DNA from: Bacteroidales bacterium
Lineage (GTDB): Bacteria; Bacteroidota; Bacteroidia; Bacteroidales; F082
Assembly: GCA_015493525.1 (NCBI GenBank)
Contig: WGCY01000047.1
Location: forward strand, 1-64,000
Reading direction: 5' to 3'
Length of the DNA stretch: 64,000 bases
Position numbers and translations under genes: made by a program. Of the stretch, positions 56,193 through 64,000 are shown in pieces (within the stretch, counting starts at the first letter, position 1; each line of letters starts with the position of its first letter). Below the pieces are notes generated by a model. That model saw nothing but the letters and a program-made list of their open reading frames with translations, made no database searches and was not told the DNA's origin.

Positions 56193-57554
56193 TTAGTTAT
56201 GTTTAAATATTTCCTGATGAATGACCTGTGCCGCTTTTGAAGCGAGGCCACGTCGTACGACAAAATAGACCGCAACCTCGGAAGCACCGAGGACAATCTG
56301 CTGCACGTTGATACCGGCTTTTGCCAGTGCTGTAAAAATACGGCCGGCGATACCTTCTTTTTGGTTGACACCCTGCCCCACCGCCGCTACCCAGGCAATG
56401 TTGTCGTCAATTTCCGTGTCAAAGTCGAAGTTTGGATTAAGTTTATCCACAATTTTCCCGGCTGCTTTTGCATCGGCACGCGAAAAGATAAAATTTATGG
56501 CCGTTTGCGAAGTAACCACCGACCGGATGTTGATACGTGCCTCGTCAAAAGCACCGGTAACTTCGGCAAGAATGCCTTTTTTAATCCCCACGCCACTACC
56601 TTTCAGTTTCAACAAAGTAATATCCTCGTTGCCGGTAACGCTTTTGATGATTTCTGTACCCGTGGAGATTTCTCCGCTAATCCGTGTAGAAGCTTCACGA
56701 AGGCCGGAATTCAAATGCTTTTCCGGGTTAAAAAGCCGGATTTGTATTTTCCCGGAAACCAACGGGCGGATGGTGCGCGGATGCAGTATCCTGGCCCCGA
56801 AATAGGAAAGTTCCGCTGCTTCGAGATAACTGAGATGGGGTATCTTTTTCACCCCGGAGATTATTTTTGGATCACCACTGAGGTAACCTTCCACATCTTT
56901 CCACACATCGAGGTAAGCAGCATGGAGACAGTGGGCCAGACATGCCGCCGAGTAATCCGAACCACCGCGCCCCAACAAAACCGTTTCTCCCTGTTCGCTA
57001 ACACCGTAGAATCCGGGAACCACATAAGTGCTCCCCGGGTCAAGGGATTTTTTTAGATTTTGTGTTGTCTTTTTCAGTAAAATACTTCCCTGAAAAAACC
57101 GACGGTTGGTCACCATTCCTATCTCTTCGGGCAGTGCCAGGCTACAGGCTGCGCCATGGGTATCCAGCAGTGTTTGAATAACACGGGCACTCAACCTTTC
57201 GCCAAAGCTCAGGATTTTGTTGGCAACTGCTGCTTCCTTTTTGTTCTCCGAAAGCAACAACGCTTTCAGATTTTCCAGGCAGACAGCAAGTACCTGTTCT
57301 GCACGGGCAAGCCGGTCTCTGTCTGACACAAAACGGCGCAGTACTTCCTCATGTAACTGTTGGAGTTCGCGCAATAATTTCATGGGATTTTGCATCCCGT
57401 TTACCGTTTTCTCCAGTTTGTCCGTAACGCCATAAAAAGCAGAAACAACGAGAATGACCGGTTCGCCGTAGCTCTTCATCAGGGCGATAACCCGCTTCAA
57501 ACTTTCGATATCTTTAAGGTTCGATCCACCTACTTTTATTACAATCTTGTGCAT
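56193..57554 (-). CDS. Aspartate kinase, monofunctional
   Basis: Aspartokinase phosphorylates aspartate in the first step toward lysine, threonine and methionine. The 453-residue protein starts HKIVIKVGGSNLKDIESLKR, with the catalytic lysine at position 7. It contains LSFGERLSARVIQTLL, LGRGGSDYSAA and DVWKDVEGYLSGDP, and ends with two ACT domains (about 300-453) for allosteric control. It lacks a homoserine dehydrogenase domain, unlike the common ThrA fusion of this phylum. I chose ATG 57554, because the longer frame from 57737 runs through the riboswitch leader. The SAM switch implies it is the methionine-dedicated isozyme. Confidence 0.92.
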   Translation of the reverse strand: MHKIVIKVGGSNLKDIESLKRVIALMKSYGEPVILVVSAFYGVTDKLEKTVNGMQNPMKLLRELQQLHEEVLRRFVSDRDRLARAEQVLAVCLENLKALLLSENKKEAAVANKILSFGERLSARVIQTLLDTHGAACSLALPEEIGMVTNRRFFQGSILLKKTTQNLKKSLDPGSTYVVPGFYGVSEQGETVLLGRGGSDYSAACLAHCLHAAYLDVWKDVEGYLSGDPKIISGVKKIPHLSYLEAAELSYFGARILHPRTIRPLVSGKIQIRLFNPEKHLNSGLREASTRISGEISTGTEIIKSVTGNEDITLLKLKGSGVGIKKGILAEVTGAFDEARINIRSVVTSQTAINFIFSRADAKAAGKIVDKLNPNFDFDTEIDDNIAWVAAVGQGVNQKEGIAGRIFTALAKAGINVQQIVLGASEVAVYFVVRRGLASKAAQVIHQEIFKHN

Positions 57555-57808
57555 CTGTTTGGGTAATATTTTTTTAAAAATGGAATATTTTTTCTCCGGC
57601 AGACAAGATGAAGTCTGCCAATTTAAGGGACAAAGTATATAGGAAATACTTGCCCCTACTGCATTCGCATAGGCCTGCAGACAAAAACCGGGATAATAAA
57701 GTCGGGTATAAAAATGTTCAACCGATGGCTTCGGCAACAGCTGGCAAAATAGAGAAACGTTGTTTTCATTTTTTCCTGTTTAAATTATAATTCCCTCCGG
57801 TTTTGTCC
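57555..57808 (-). promoter_or_regulatory. Leader between SAM riboswitch and aspartokinase, with hairpin
   Basis: This 254-base leader holds a strong hairpin GGCAGAC-ttcatctt-GTCTGCC (57598-57619) about 45 bases before the ATG, with no T run after it. Its arm repeats the TCTGCC/GGCAGA arm inside the aptamer, so alternative pairing is possible. Confidence 0.5.
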
Positions 57809-57887
57809 GAAGTGGCAGGTATTGGCACCTTTTCTGCCATAGGCAGACAGGTTGCCGGAGTTTCACTGAGCCTGATCTCTCCACTCC
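57809..57887 (-). ncRNA. SAM-I riboswitch (S-box)
   Basis: On the reverse strand the conserved S-box blocks appear in order: GGAGTGGAGAGATCAGGCTC, AGTGAAACTCCGGCAACC, a variable hairpin TCTGCC-tat-GGCAGA, then AAGGTGCCAATACCTGCC. The outer stem GGAGTGG (57881-57887) pairs with CCACTTC (57809-57815) with one G-U. S-adenosylmethionine binding normally represses downstream methionine genes, here aspartokinase, metY and metX. Confidence 0.94.
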
Positions 57888-57934
57888 TCTGTATAATCCA
57901 AACCTCCCGTGATGGGAACATTTGAATAATGGAA

Positions 57935-57942
57935 CAAAACTA
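57935..57942 (-). promoter_or_regulatory. TAnnTTTG -7 promoter element for the methionine operon
   Basis: The reverse strand reads TAGTTTTG, 47 bases upstream of the riboswitch P1 stem. Confidence 0.55.
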
Positions 57943-57998
57943 TGGAAAAATTGGTTTGTTTTACATTTTGATAAAAAAAATTTGGGGAAATCTGCTTT

Positions 57999-58590
57999 AC
58001 CACAAAGGGGAGATTAACCACGAAGGCGCACGAAGGGGTTTCACGAAGGAACACGAAGGGGTGAAAGGGTGAAAAGGTGAAAGGGTAAAAAGGTGAGAAG
58101 GTGAAAAAGATAAAAGGTAAAAGACAAAGAGACGAAGGGATAAAAAAAATCCAATATCCGTTTATTTCTGAGCCGCACGGGGCGGGGAATGTGGGAGGCG
58201 TGCGGTCCCGATTGGAACGGGACAAGCTGTGAGAATCTTTGCAACAAATGTTTTCCGTTTCAAAACCCAAAGGCTCTCACGACAATTCCCGTCCGCAATG
58301 CCTTCTCCAATTGTCTCAGAGCTAAACGTTAAAAAAAATGCGAAGACCCTCACGGCAATGCCCCCCGTAATGGCTAACGCCAATTGCCTCAGGGGTGAAC
58401 GGTAAAAGGTTTTTGCCCAGCCGCAGGCGGGAGAAAAACAAAAATTCGTGTAATCTGTGCAATTCGTTGGCAATAAAACCTTAGTGGGACTTGGTGAATA
58501 TCCTTAGTGGGACTTCGTGGTAAATCCCTTGGCGTTCCTTCGTGGTAAATCACTTGGTGCTCCTTGGTGGTTTTCCTTTTACCACAAATA
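57999..58590. repeat. Composite repeat block A
   Basis: In order it holds CGAAGG/ACGAAGGGG simple repeats, an 8-bp tandem array (GTGAAARG, 58061-58124), an 89-bp unit (58251-58339) with hairpin arms GACAATT/AATTGTC, a related hairpin with arms GGCAAT/ATTGCC (58354-58388), and a 129-bp unit (58423-58551). The 89-bp and 129-bp units recur in the same order and orientation in block B at 59476 and 59667. I see no gene inside it. Confidence 0.85.
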
Positions 58591-58638
58591 TTTTTATGTA
58601 CCTTAGCAAAACGTTAAAACTGATTATTTTACAGCGAC

Positions 58639-59229
58639 ATGGTTCATCATTTCTACGAAAGCCAAAAAAAAGAAACGGCCCATTTTGCCACTGCTGATAA
58701 ATTCTACAAAGAGCAATTGGAAACGTTAAAAATTGACCGGTGTGATTATAACACAGTTTCTGGCAGGAAATCTCAACAAAACGACATTGACTTGTGGCTG
58801 ACACTGAAGAACCGGAGAATCTCTGTCAGTGAAAAGAAACGGGCACGCGATTTTAATGACTTGTATCTCGAAATTTATAGCAAGTTCCCCTTTGTGGAAG
58901 GATGGACAGCCCACTCTAAAGCTGATTTTCTGGCTTATTTCTTCCCGGAAAGAGTTTTCTGGGCAGCTTTCCCGCAAATTATCCGGTTTTACAGGGAACA
59001 ACTTTTACCGCACATTCCCCGCGAATGGTTTGAGGGTATCCGGACTGCCTGGCCGGAGAAAAGCACACAGAAAAAACAAACCGTAAAAATTGCCGGCTGT
59101 TCCTACAACATATCGTTAATACAGGCTTTCAACAGAAGCGATGGAAACAATTGGTATACTATGGGCATCAGTATTCCTTTTAAAATATTGAAAGACAACC
59201 ACATTAAATTTCATATTTTTCAGCTTTAA
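58639..59229 (+). CDS. Putative PD-(D/E)XK nuclease-like protein between direct repeats
   Basis: The 196-residue protein has no signal or membrane segment. Residues 49-67 read NDIDLWLTLKNRRISVSEKK, with D49 or D51 followed at 14-16 residues by S-E65-K66-K67, the spacing of a PD-(D/E)XK core. The following ARDFNDLYLEIYS then GWTAHSKADFLAYFF resembles a group of phage and mobile-element proteins in which DEKxRRxDYGDILLEY precedes GWxxKDLAIDYIAY. That similarity is from memory, so the nuclease call is tentative. It stands alone between two long direct repeats, like a cargo or homing gene. No partner gene is adjacent. Confidence 0.6.
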   Translation: MVHHFYESQKKETAHFATADKFYKEQLETLKIDRCDYNTVSGRKSQQNDIDLWLTLKNRRISVSEKKRARDFNDLYLEIYSKFPFVEGWTAHSKADFLAYFFPERVFWAAFPQIIRFYREQLLPHIPREWFEGIRTAWPEKSTQKKQTVKIAGCSYNISLIQAFNRSDGNNWYTMGISIPFKILKDNHIKFHIFQL

Positions 59230-59868
59230 GATGGCTTGGGATTGAACGACAGAACCTTTTCCGGTTTCCGGCTTTTTTGTCACAGGGGAACACGGTGTGC
59301 CAAGACAGAGAGGGCAATTAACCACGAAGGGGCACAAAGGGGTGAAAGGGTGAGAAGGTGAGAGGGTGAGGGAGACGAAGGGACAGAGGGATAAAAAGAT
59401 TCGTGTCATTGGTGTAATTCGTTGGCGAAAAAACCTTGGTGGGACTTCGTGAATATCCTTGGTGAGGCTTTGTGGTTTTCCGTTTCCAAACCCGAAGGCT
59501 CTCACGACAATTCACACCCGCAATGCCTTCTCCAATTGTCTCAGAGCTAAACGTTAAAAAAAATCCCAAGGCCCTCACAGCAATCACCTCCCGTCACAGC
59601 CGGGACTACCATCCCCATAGTCCGCCAGGGGCGGGACGGCTCAAATCGTAGCCTGTGAATTTATTCGCAGGCGGAGGAAAAACAAAAATTCGTGTAATTG
59701 GTGTCATTCGTTGGCGAAAAAACCTTGGTGGGACTTCGTGAAACTCCTTGGTGGGACTTCGTGGTAAATCCCTTGGCGTTCCTTTGTGGTAAATCCCTTG
59801 GTTTTATGTACCCAAATCAGAAGTTTCAGGAGAAATAAAAGGGGCTGGCCAATACAGACTAAATTCCT
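59230..59868. repeat. Composite repeat block B in a gene-free gap
   Basis: The 680-base gap before the next gene has no credible gene. It carries simple repeats and a short 8-bp array (59342-59373), the 89-bp unit (59476-59564; 84 of 89 bases identical to block A by eye), a degraded second hairpin, and the 129-bp unit (59667-59795). An extra partial copy of the start of the 129-bp unit lies at about 59397-59462. Confidence 0.85.
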
Positions 59869-59876
59869 TATCTTTG
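59869..59876 (+). promoter_or_regulatory. TAnnTTTG -7 promoter element (TATCTTTG)
   Basis: Exact match 33 bases before the DUF3127 ATG and directly after repeat block B. Confidence 0.65.
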
Positions 59877-59909
59877 TTCCATCATAATAGTAACAAAAAC
59901 CATACTGAC

Positions 59910-60272
59910 ATGAGTGTAGAACTAAAGGGCAGAATGATTAAAAAATTGCCTGTGGTAAACGGTGAGAGCCGCAACGGAAACAAATGGGAAAAACAGGAAT
60001 TTGTGATAGAAACGGAAGAGCAATATCCTAAAAAGGTGTGTATCAGTGTGTGGGGCGACCGTGTGCGCGAGCTGGAGAAATTCCAGGAAGGCGATATGGT
60101 GGTTGCCTCGGTGAACATTGAGTCGCGCGAGTATAATGAACGCTGGTACACCGACATACGTGCCTGGCGGCTACAGCGTGATGAAAGCGGCAGCCTGCCG
60201 CCGTTGCCCCCGGAAGCACAAAGCGACGATTCGGCCCTGATGGATGATGCCGCCGGAGACCTGCCGTTTTAA
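59910..60272 (+). CDS. DUF3127 protein (OB-fold, ssDNA-binding-like)
   Basis: The 120-residue protein starts MSVELKGRMIKKLPVVNGES and has short strands including FVIETEEQYPKKVCISVWGD and VNIESREYNERWYTDIRAWR, ending in an acidic tail DDAAGDLPF. This fits DUF3127, an OB-fold family of Bacteroidota whose acidic D-x-x-P-F end recalls the protein-binding tip of SSB. A role in DNA or RNA binding is inferred, not shown. ATG 59910 lies just after the promoter. The EamA transporter gene starts nine bases later. Confidence 0.85.
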   Translation: MSVELKGRMIKKLPVVNGESRNGNKWEKQEFVIETEEQYPKKVCISVWGDRVRELEKFQEGDMVVASVNIESREYNERWYTDIRAWRLQRDESGSLPPLPPEAQSDDSALMDDAAGDLPF

Positions 60273-60281
60273 CTTTCACAA

Positions 60282-61181
60282 ATGAGAAAAGAGAACCTGA
60301 CAGCCCACCTGGCTGTATTGGGTGCCAACATCATTTTCGGACTGAATTATGTGATTGCCAAAGGCATCATGCCCCATTGGATGGAACCGCGTGCCATCAT
60401 CTTTTTTCGGGTAACGGGTGCCACTGCCATTTTCTGGCTGGCCGAAATGTTTACAACAAAGGAGAAAGTTGCGCCCAAAGACCTGAAGCGCATGGTCCTG
60501 CTGGCCATTTTTGGCGTGGCACTGAACCAGATACTCTTTTTTGAAGGGTTGAACCTGACCACGCCCATCAACGCTTCCATTATCATGGTGGGGACACCCA
60601 TTCTCGTACTCGTGATATCTCATTTTGTTATTGGTGACAAAATTTCGGGCCGCAGGCTGTTGGGGATTGTTCTCGGGTTCAGCGGTGCTGCCTTTCTGAT
60701 CTTACGCAACGGCCATCTTACGCTCAGCACAAACACCGCTTTGGGAAACCTGCTCGTCCTTATCAATGCCGCTTCTTACGGCCTGTTTCTGGTAATGGTA
60801 AAACCCCTTATGTCGAAATACAAGCCACTTACCGTTATGAAATGGGTTTTCACATTCGGGCTTGTCTTTGTCATTCCCGTCTCCATCGGGGAGGTCTCGC
60901 GGACAAATTTTAGTGCCATTCCGCTGAATATCTGGTTCTCCGTGCTGTACGTCGTCCTATTTACTACTGTTTTTGCCTATTTCCTGAACAACTATTCCCT
61001 GCAAAAAATCTCTCCGTCGGCCAATAGTTCCTACATATATTTACAACCTGTCCTGGCTTCTCTTGTGGCAGTTTTTGCCGGAAAAGACAACCTGACCATG
61101 ACGGAAATCTTTGCTTCGGTGCTGATTTTTACCGGTGTTTATTTCGTGAGTAAAAGGGGAAGGGCCCAAATGGACAATTGA
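60282..61181 (+). CDS. EamA/DMT family transporter
   Basis: This 299-residue membrane protein has ten predicted segments as two EamA repeats (about 8-140 and 155-290), each with the internal GxxxxG helices of the drug/metabolite transporter superfamily, for example LAVLGANIIFGLNYVIAKGI and FTTVFAYFLNNYSLQKISPS. Members export amino acids or other metabolites, and the substrate is not predictable. It follows DUF3127 by nine bases, so the two probably share an mRNA. It ends 62 bases before the kdsA start. Confidence 0.88.
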   Translation: MRKENLTAHLAVLGANIIFGLNYVIAKGIMPHWMEPRAIIFFRVTGATAIFWLAEMFTTKEKVAPKDLKRMVLLAIFGVALNQILFFEGLNLTTPINASIIMVGTPILVLVISHFVIGDKISGRRLLGIVLGFSGAAFLILRNGHLTLSTNTALGNLLVLINAASYGLFLVMVKPLMSKYKPLTVMKWVFTFGLVFVIPVSIGEVSRTNFSAIPLNIWFSVLYVVLFTTVFAYFLNNYSLQKISPSANSSYIYLQPVLASLVAVFAGKDNLTMTEIFASVLIFTGVYFVSKRGRAQMDN

Positions 61182-61243
61182 ACCAATATAGTCTAGGTTT
61201 TGTATCTTCGCAGAAGAAAAACATCGTTTTAACACTATCTGAA

Positions 61244-62071
61244 ATGAAATTTAGTTTTGACCAGTTACCCCGGATAAAGCATCCCGGCAGCAACAACTTT
61301 TTTCTGCTGGCCGGCCCCTGTGTGATAGAAAATGAAGAGATGGCCTTTCCCATAGCCGAACAGATATTAAAGATTACCGATCGGTTAAAAATACCTTTTA
61401 TTTTCAAGGCTTCTTACAAAAAAGCAAACCGCTCGCGCCTGGACTCGTTTTCAGGTATCGGGGACAAAAAAGCACTAAGTATCCTAAAAGACATTTCAAA
61501 AAAGCTGGACATCCCTGTTGTTACCGACATTCACTCGGCAGAAGAGGCACAACTGGCCGCCAATTACGTGGATGTATTGCAAATTCCGGCTTTTCTGTGC
61601 AGGCAAACCGAATTGCTGCTTGCCGCAGGCAAAACAGGAAAAGTCATCAACATCAAAAAAGGGCAGTTTGTCTCGGGGCAGGCCATGCGCTTTGCCGTGG
61701 AAAAAGTGCAGTCCACAGGCAACGAAAATATCTGGCTTACCGAGCGGGGAAACATGTTTGGCTACGGCGACCTGGTGGTGGATTACCGCAACATCCCCAT
61801 CATGCAGAAGATTGGTTTTCCGGTAATTATGGACATCACCCATTCTCTGCAACAGCCCAACCAAACCAGTGGCGTTACGGGCGGCAATCCGCAGATGATC
61901 GAAACCATCGGTCGTGCAGCTGTGGCTGCCGGCGTGGATGGCATTTTTCTGGAAACACATCCACAGCCTTCCACAGCCAAATCGGATGGTGCCAACATGC
62001 TGCCCATGGATAAATTAGAAAAATTGTTGGAACACCTCGTGGAAATCAGGAAAGTGGTGAACAGATTTTAA
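61244..62071 (+). CDS. kdsA: 3-deoxy-8-phosphooctulonate synthase
   Basis: KdsA condenses arabinose 5-phosphate and phosphoenolpyruvate to KDO 8-phosphate for the lipopolysaccharide core. The 275-residue TIM-barrel enzyme has FLLAGPCVIEN near the start, FKASYKKANRSRLDSFSGIG, VTDIHSAEEA and THSLQQPNQTSGVTGG in family order. The ATG at 61244 begins the normal N terminus; an upstream in-frame TTG overlaps the transporter stop and adds 22 unconserved residues. A near-consensus -7 box (TATCTTCG) lies at 61203-61210. The organism therefore makes a KDO-containing outer membrane. Confidence 0.96.
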   Translation: MKFSFDQLPRIKHPGSNNFFLLAGPCVIENEEMAFPIAEQILKITDRLKIPFIFKASYKKANRSRLDSFSGIGDKKALSILKDISKKLDIPVVTDIHSAEEAQLAANYVDVLQIPAFLCRQTELLLAAGKTGKVINIKKGQFVSGQAMRFAVEKVQSTGNENIWLTERGNMFGYGDLVVDYRNIPIMQKIGFPVIMDITHSLQQPNQTSGVTGGNPQMIETIGRAAVAAGVDGIFLETHPQPSTAKSDGANMLPMDKLEKLLEHLVEIRKVVNRF

Positions 62072-62110
62072 TAACCTGAATCCGACAATAAAAATCGCCC
62101 TTTCTGCCGT

Positions 62111-62123
62111 GCATTTGCAATGC
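62111..62123. repeat. Short palindrome GCATT-TGC-AATGC
   Basis: Perfect five-base arms with the TGC centre, in the gap between convergent kdsA and the DUF4831 gene and followed by a T run a few bases later, so it may act as a weak terminator for kdsA. Confidence 0.6.
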
Positions 62124-62139
62124 GTATTTTTCCGGGTCT

Positions 62140-63312
62140 TTATTGTTTGTCAATTCCCATTAAAGCACCGGTTTTCGGACTAAGGCGAAGGTGCGTCTGT
62201 TCCCTCACCGGAACGGTGGTAACCTCTCCAAGTTGCGGCACTTCAAAAGTATCGGAATAAAAGGGATGGTCCCCGTTGCCTACCGAAACAACAGCTTTTA
62301 CCGGAATCCGATAAAAAAGGGCATCCGGGCCGGTTGTCTTTTCCCCGGCAACCTTTGTCATGGCATTGACAATCCGGACTTTAATATTCAAAAGTTGCGT
62401 GTTCCCCTCCGCGTCGGTAAACTGTAGCAGCTTTCCCGACAAAGCATTTTTCTCAGGGTCAAAAACGAACGAACGCACAACCATCTGCCGGTATTCACGT
62501 CCGAGAAACAGCACCATATACTCATGCTCCATTTTCTGCAATTCCTCATCCATATAGCGGATGCCTTTGCCATAATTCACTTCCTGATAACCTGTTAACA
62601 GATTAAAACGGCTGGTACGGATATTCTTTATCTGTTTGGCCGCATCCTCGGCACGCTGGTCTTCCGTAAGGTTCACCCAACCGGTTTTGTACAAAAACCG
62701 TTTTATGGTTACCGTGTCGATGGTTATTTTCCGGACAATGGTATCAACTTTTTGGGCACGCGTGTAACCGGCCTGCATGTCAAAACGCTTCCGGTAATCC
62801 GAAAAAACATACATCTCACTGGAACCACCTTTTGGGGATATCGATGTCCGGCTATCTTTCTTTTCAGGTTCCGGAGCGGGGCCAAAGCCGGTAAGCACCC
62901 CGTCACTGTTCAGCCGGAGGGCAAATTTCCGAATCTCCTTGGAGGAACGGTCCTCGGGAAAACGAACATAAAAAACCTGTGCCGGATCAGCCACAGTTAC
63001 CGGGGCCACTTTCACCGACAGCAGCCGGTAATAAACCTTCCCGGCTTTTATATAATCAGTGGTTCCAAGATATTTGGTGGCATAAGCAGCGAAAGGGCCG
63101 GGGATTTCCTTTACCTGCTCCAAAACCAGCCTGACTTTAAAAAGGGTCTTTGGCAATGCGTAATAAATTCCTCCCGCCGGTGTGGGGACAATCTGCTTTC
63201 CGGAAGCTTTCGTTACCTGAAACTGATATTGGGCCTGTGCCCCCGCCTGCGTAAAAAACGCAAGGAGAGGTAATAACATCAAAAGCCGAAAAGTATGGAT
63301 TCGTCTATTCAT
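62140..63312 (-). CDS. DUF4831 secreted protein
   Basis: The 390-residue protein has a signal peptide (MNRRIHTFRLLMLLPLLAFF to about residue 27) and the DUF4831 body: KASGKQIVPTPAGGIYYALP, LGTTDYIKAGKVYYRL, DRSSKEIRKFALRLNSDGVL and the late KALLFYRIPVKAVVSV-like strand (actual residues DALFYRIPVKAVVSVG). I know the family almost only from Bacteroidota, with no function assigned. It likely acts in the periplasm or at the outer membrane. Its promoter lies at 63339-63346. It is convergent with kdsA. Confidence 0.86.
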   Translation of the reverse strand: MNRRIHTFRLLMLLPLLAFFTQAGAQAQYQFQVTKASGKQIVPTPAGGIYYALPKTLFKVRLVLEQVKEIPGPFAAYATKYLGTTDYIKAGKVYYRLLSVKVAPVTVADPAQVFYVRFPEDRSSKEIRKFALRLNSDGVLTGFGPAPEPEKKDSRTSISPKGGSSEMYVFSDYRKRFDMQAGYTRAQKVDTIVRKITIDTVTIKRFLYKTGWVNLTEDQRAEDAAKQIKNIRTSRFNLLTGYQEVNYGKGIRYMDEELQKMEHEYMVLFLGREYRQMVVRSFVFDPEKNALSGKLLQFTDAEGNTQLLNIKVRIVNAMTKVAGEKTTGPDALFYRIPVKAVVSVGNGDHPFYSDTFEVPQLGEVTTVPVREQTHLRLSPKTGALMGIDKQ

Positions 63313-63338
63313 AACTGTGTTTGTTCTTTGTCAACGGA

Positions 63339-63346
63339 CAAATTTA
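63339..63346 (-). promoter_or_regulatory. TAnnTTTG -7 promoter element for DUF4831 gene
   Basis: The reverse strand reads TAAATTTG, 26 bases before the ATG. Confidence 0.6.
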
Positions 63347-63496
63347 CAAAAAAACAACCCCGAAAAAGTATCCGGGGGTTATTTGGCCTCCTGGCCCAAA
63401 GGACACATCCGCCCTTGACATGAATGCCCGGGCGGATAGCAACCACAATTTCACGCATGTTTATCTATTTGCAAGATTACCTCCTCAGCAAATCAA

Positions 63497-64000
63497 TTAC
63501 TTGATAAACAACAGCTCACGGTACTTTGGCAGCGGCCACAGGTTATCATCAACGAGCAGTTCCAGTTTGTCCACATGTCCGCGGATAACATCAAAACAGG
63601 GAAGTACCGTATCGCGATAAGCAACTGCCTTTTGTGCATAATCGGCAATAACATTGGCTTTTTTCCGCGCTTCAACCATTTCGACGACCCCTTCTTTGAT
63701 ACTGGATACATGTTCGGAAATTTCCTTGATGGTATTCAACTGGTTTCGCGAGAGCTGTACATACGTCTTGGAATCCAGCACCTCCTGCAGGCCTTTGGCA
63801 TTTTCAATGAGCCGGTTTTGGTACTGAATGGCCGTAGGCAAAATATGGTTGACGGCCAGGTCGCCCAGTACGCGGGCTTCAATCTGGATTTTCTTAATAT
63901 ATTTCTCCAGTTTTATTTCATAACGGGCCAGCAACTCGGTACGGGTCATCACGTTGTGTTTTTCAAACAGGCCGATACTTTTCTTCGAAATAAAAGCCGG
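63497..64000 (-). CDS. glnN: Glutamine synthetase type III, C-terminal part (truncated by window)
   Basis: The last 167 residues of a protein whose 5' part lies beyond the right edge: the reading frame is open to base 64000. The visible part runs SIGLFEKHNVMTRTELLARY then YIKKIQIEARVLGDLAVNHI, LPTAIQYQNRLIENAKGLQE, two long helices, and ends VDDNLWPLPKYRELLFIK. This is the helical C-terminal extension of the GSIII form (GlnN, about 730 residues), which assimilates ammonium in Bacteroidota. The catalytic domains are outside the window. The ATG at 63952 is internal and is not the start. Confidence 0.9.
   Translation of the reverse strand, partial: PAFISKKSIGLFEKHNVMTRTELLARYEIKLEKYIKKIQIEARVLGDLAVNHILPTAIQYQNRLIENAKGLQEVLDSKTYVQLSRNQLNTIKEISEHVSSIKEGVVEMVEARKKANVIADYAQKAVAYRDTVLPCFDVIRGHVDKLELLVDDNLWPLPKYRELLFIK

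Noticed and set aside
57555..57737. N-terminal extension of aspartokinase
   Set aside because: It translates riboswitch leader sequence, and conserved aspartokinase sequence begins at 57554.
58274..58339. Integron attC site
   Set aside because: The hairpin lacks the RYYYAAC and GTTRRRY core sites, and no integrase is in the window.
57863..58473. Reverse-strand open frames within repeat block A
   Set aside because: Their translations are repeat-derived (runs of F, P, S, H) with no family resemblance; the same applies to 59116-59587 in block B.

Overview
The window reads as chromosomal DNA of a Bacteroidota bacterium, most likely an anaerobic or facultative member of the Bacteroidales/Marinilabiliales side of the phylum. 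The evidence is a zinc-free type B ribosomal protein L31, a type III glutamine synthetase at the right edge, two TonB-dependent receptors with carboxypeptidase-like regulatory domains, pyruvate phosphate dikinase, several protein families I know mainly from this phylum (DUF4831, DUF5723, DUF3127, DUF6427-like), and about twenty upstream sites of the form TAnnTTTG, the known -7 promoter element of the Bacteroidota primary sigma factor. I see no rRNA, tRNA, CRISPR array, prophage or insertion-sequence transposase.

Layout. 1-6.0 kb: a partial CAAX-type membrane protease, then a reverse-strand cluster of acyl-CoA ligase, two 2-hydroxyacyl-CoA dehydratase subunits and their ATP-dependent activase, with minisatellite-like repeats in one gap. 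6.1-17.4 kb: glycosyltransferase, purD, a membrane protein, rnhB, a large envelope protein, lolA-like and ftsK genes, and a MATE exporter. 17.5-26.3 kb: smpB, a DnaJ/TerB co-chaperone, a two-gene saccharopine pathway for lysine breakdown, ppdK and a FAD-dependent dehydrogenase. 26.4-34.0 kb: a complete FMN riboswitch with a terminator controlling a TonB-dependent receptor, then a paralogous receptor, an NPP-type phosphodiesterase lipoprotein and a small secreted protein. 34.1-40.6 kb: lon, a GlmU-like nucleotidyltransferase, L31, a LuxC-type acyl-CoA reductase, a Crp/Fnr regulator and a DUF2892 protein. 40.7-42.8 kb: an A/T-rich type II restriction-modification pair, cytosine-5 methyltransferase plus HaeII-like endonuclease. 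42.9-53.8 kb: parE without parC, outer-membrane and lipoprotein genes, a nicotinamide-riboside-kinase-like P-loop kinase, miaA, and a YncE-propeller/phosphoesterase fusion. 53.9-57.9 kb: a SAM-I riboswitch followed by aspartokinase, O-acetylhomoserine sulfhydrylase and homoserine O-acetyltransferase. 58.0-59.8 kb: a repeat-rich accessory segment in which two long direct repeats flank one gene for a possible PD-(D/E)XK nuclease. 59.9-64 kb: DUF3127, an EamA transporter, kdsA, a DUF4831 protein and the C-terminal end of glutamine synthetase III.

The two riboswitches give the firmest functional links. The SAM switch ties aspartokinase to methionine synthesis. The FMN switch suggests that the first TonB-dependent receptor imports a flavin, and the nearby NPP enzyme could help by cleaving FAD outside the cell; that second step is inference. 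Superimposed on the ordinary genes are at least three families of short palindromic repeats that recur across the window with different but self-complementary arms.
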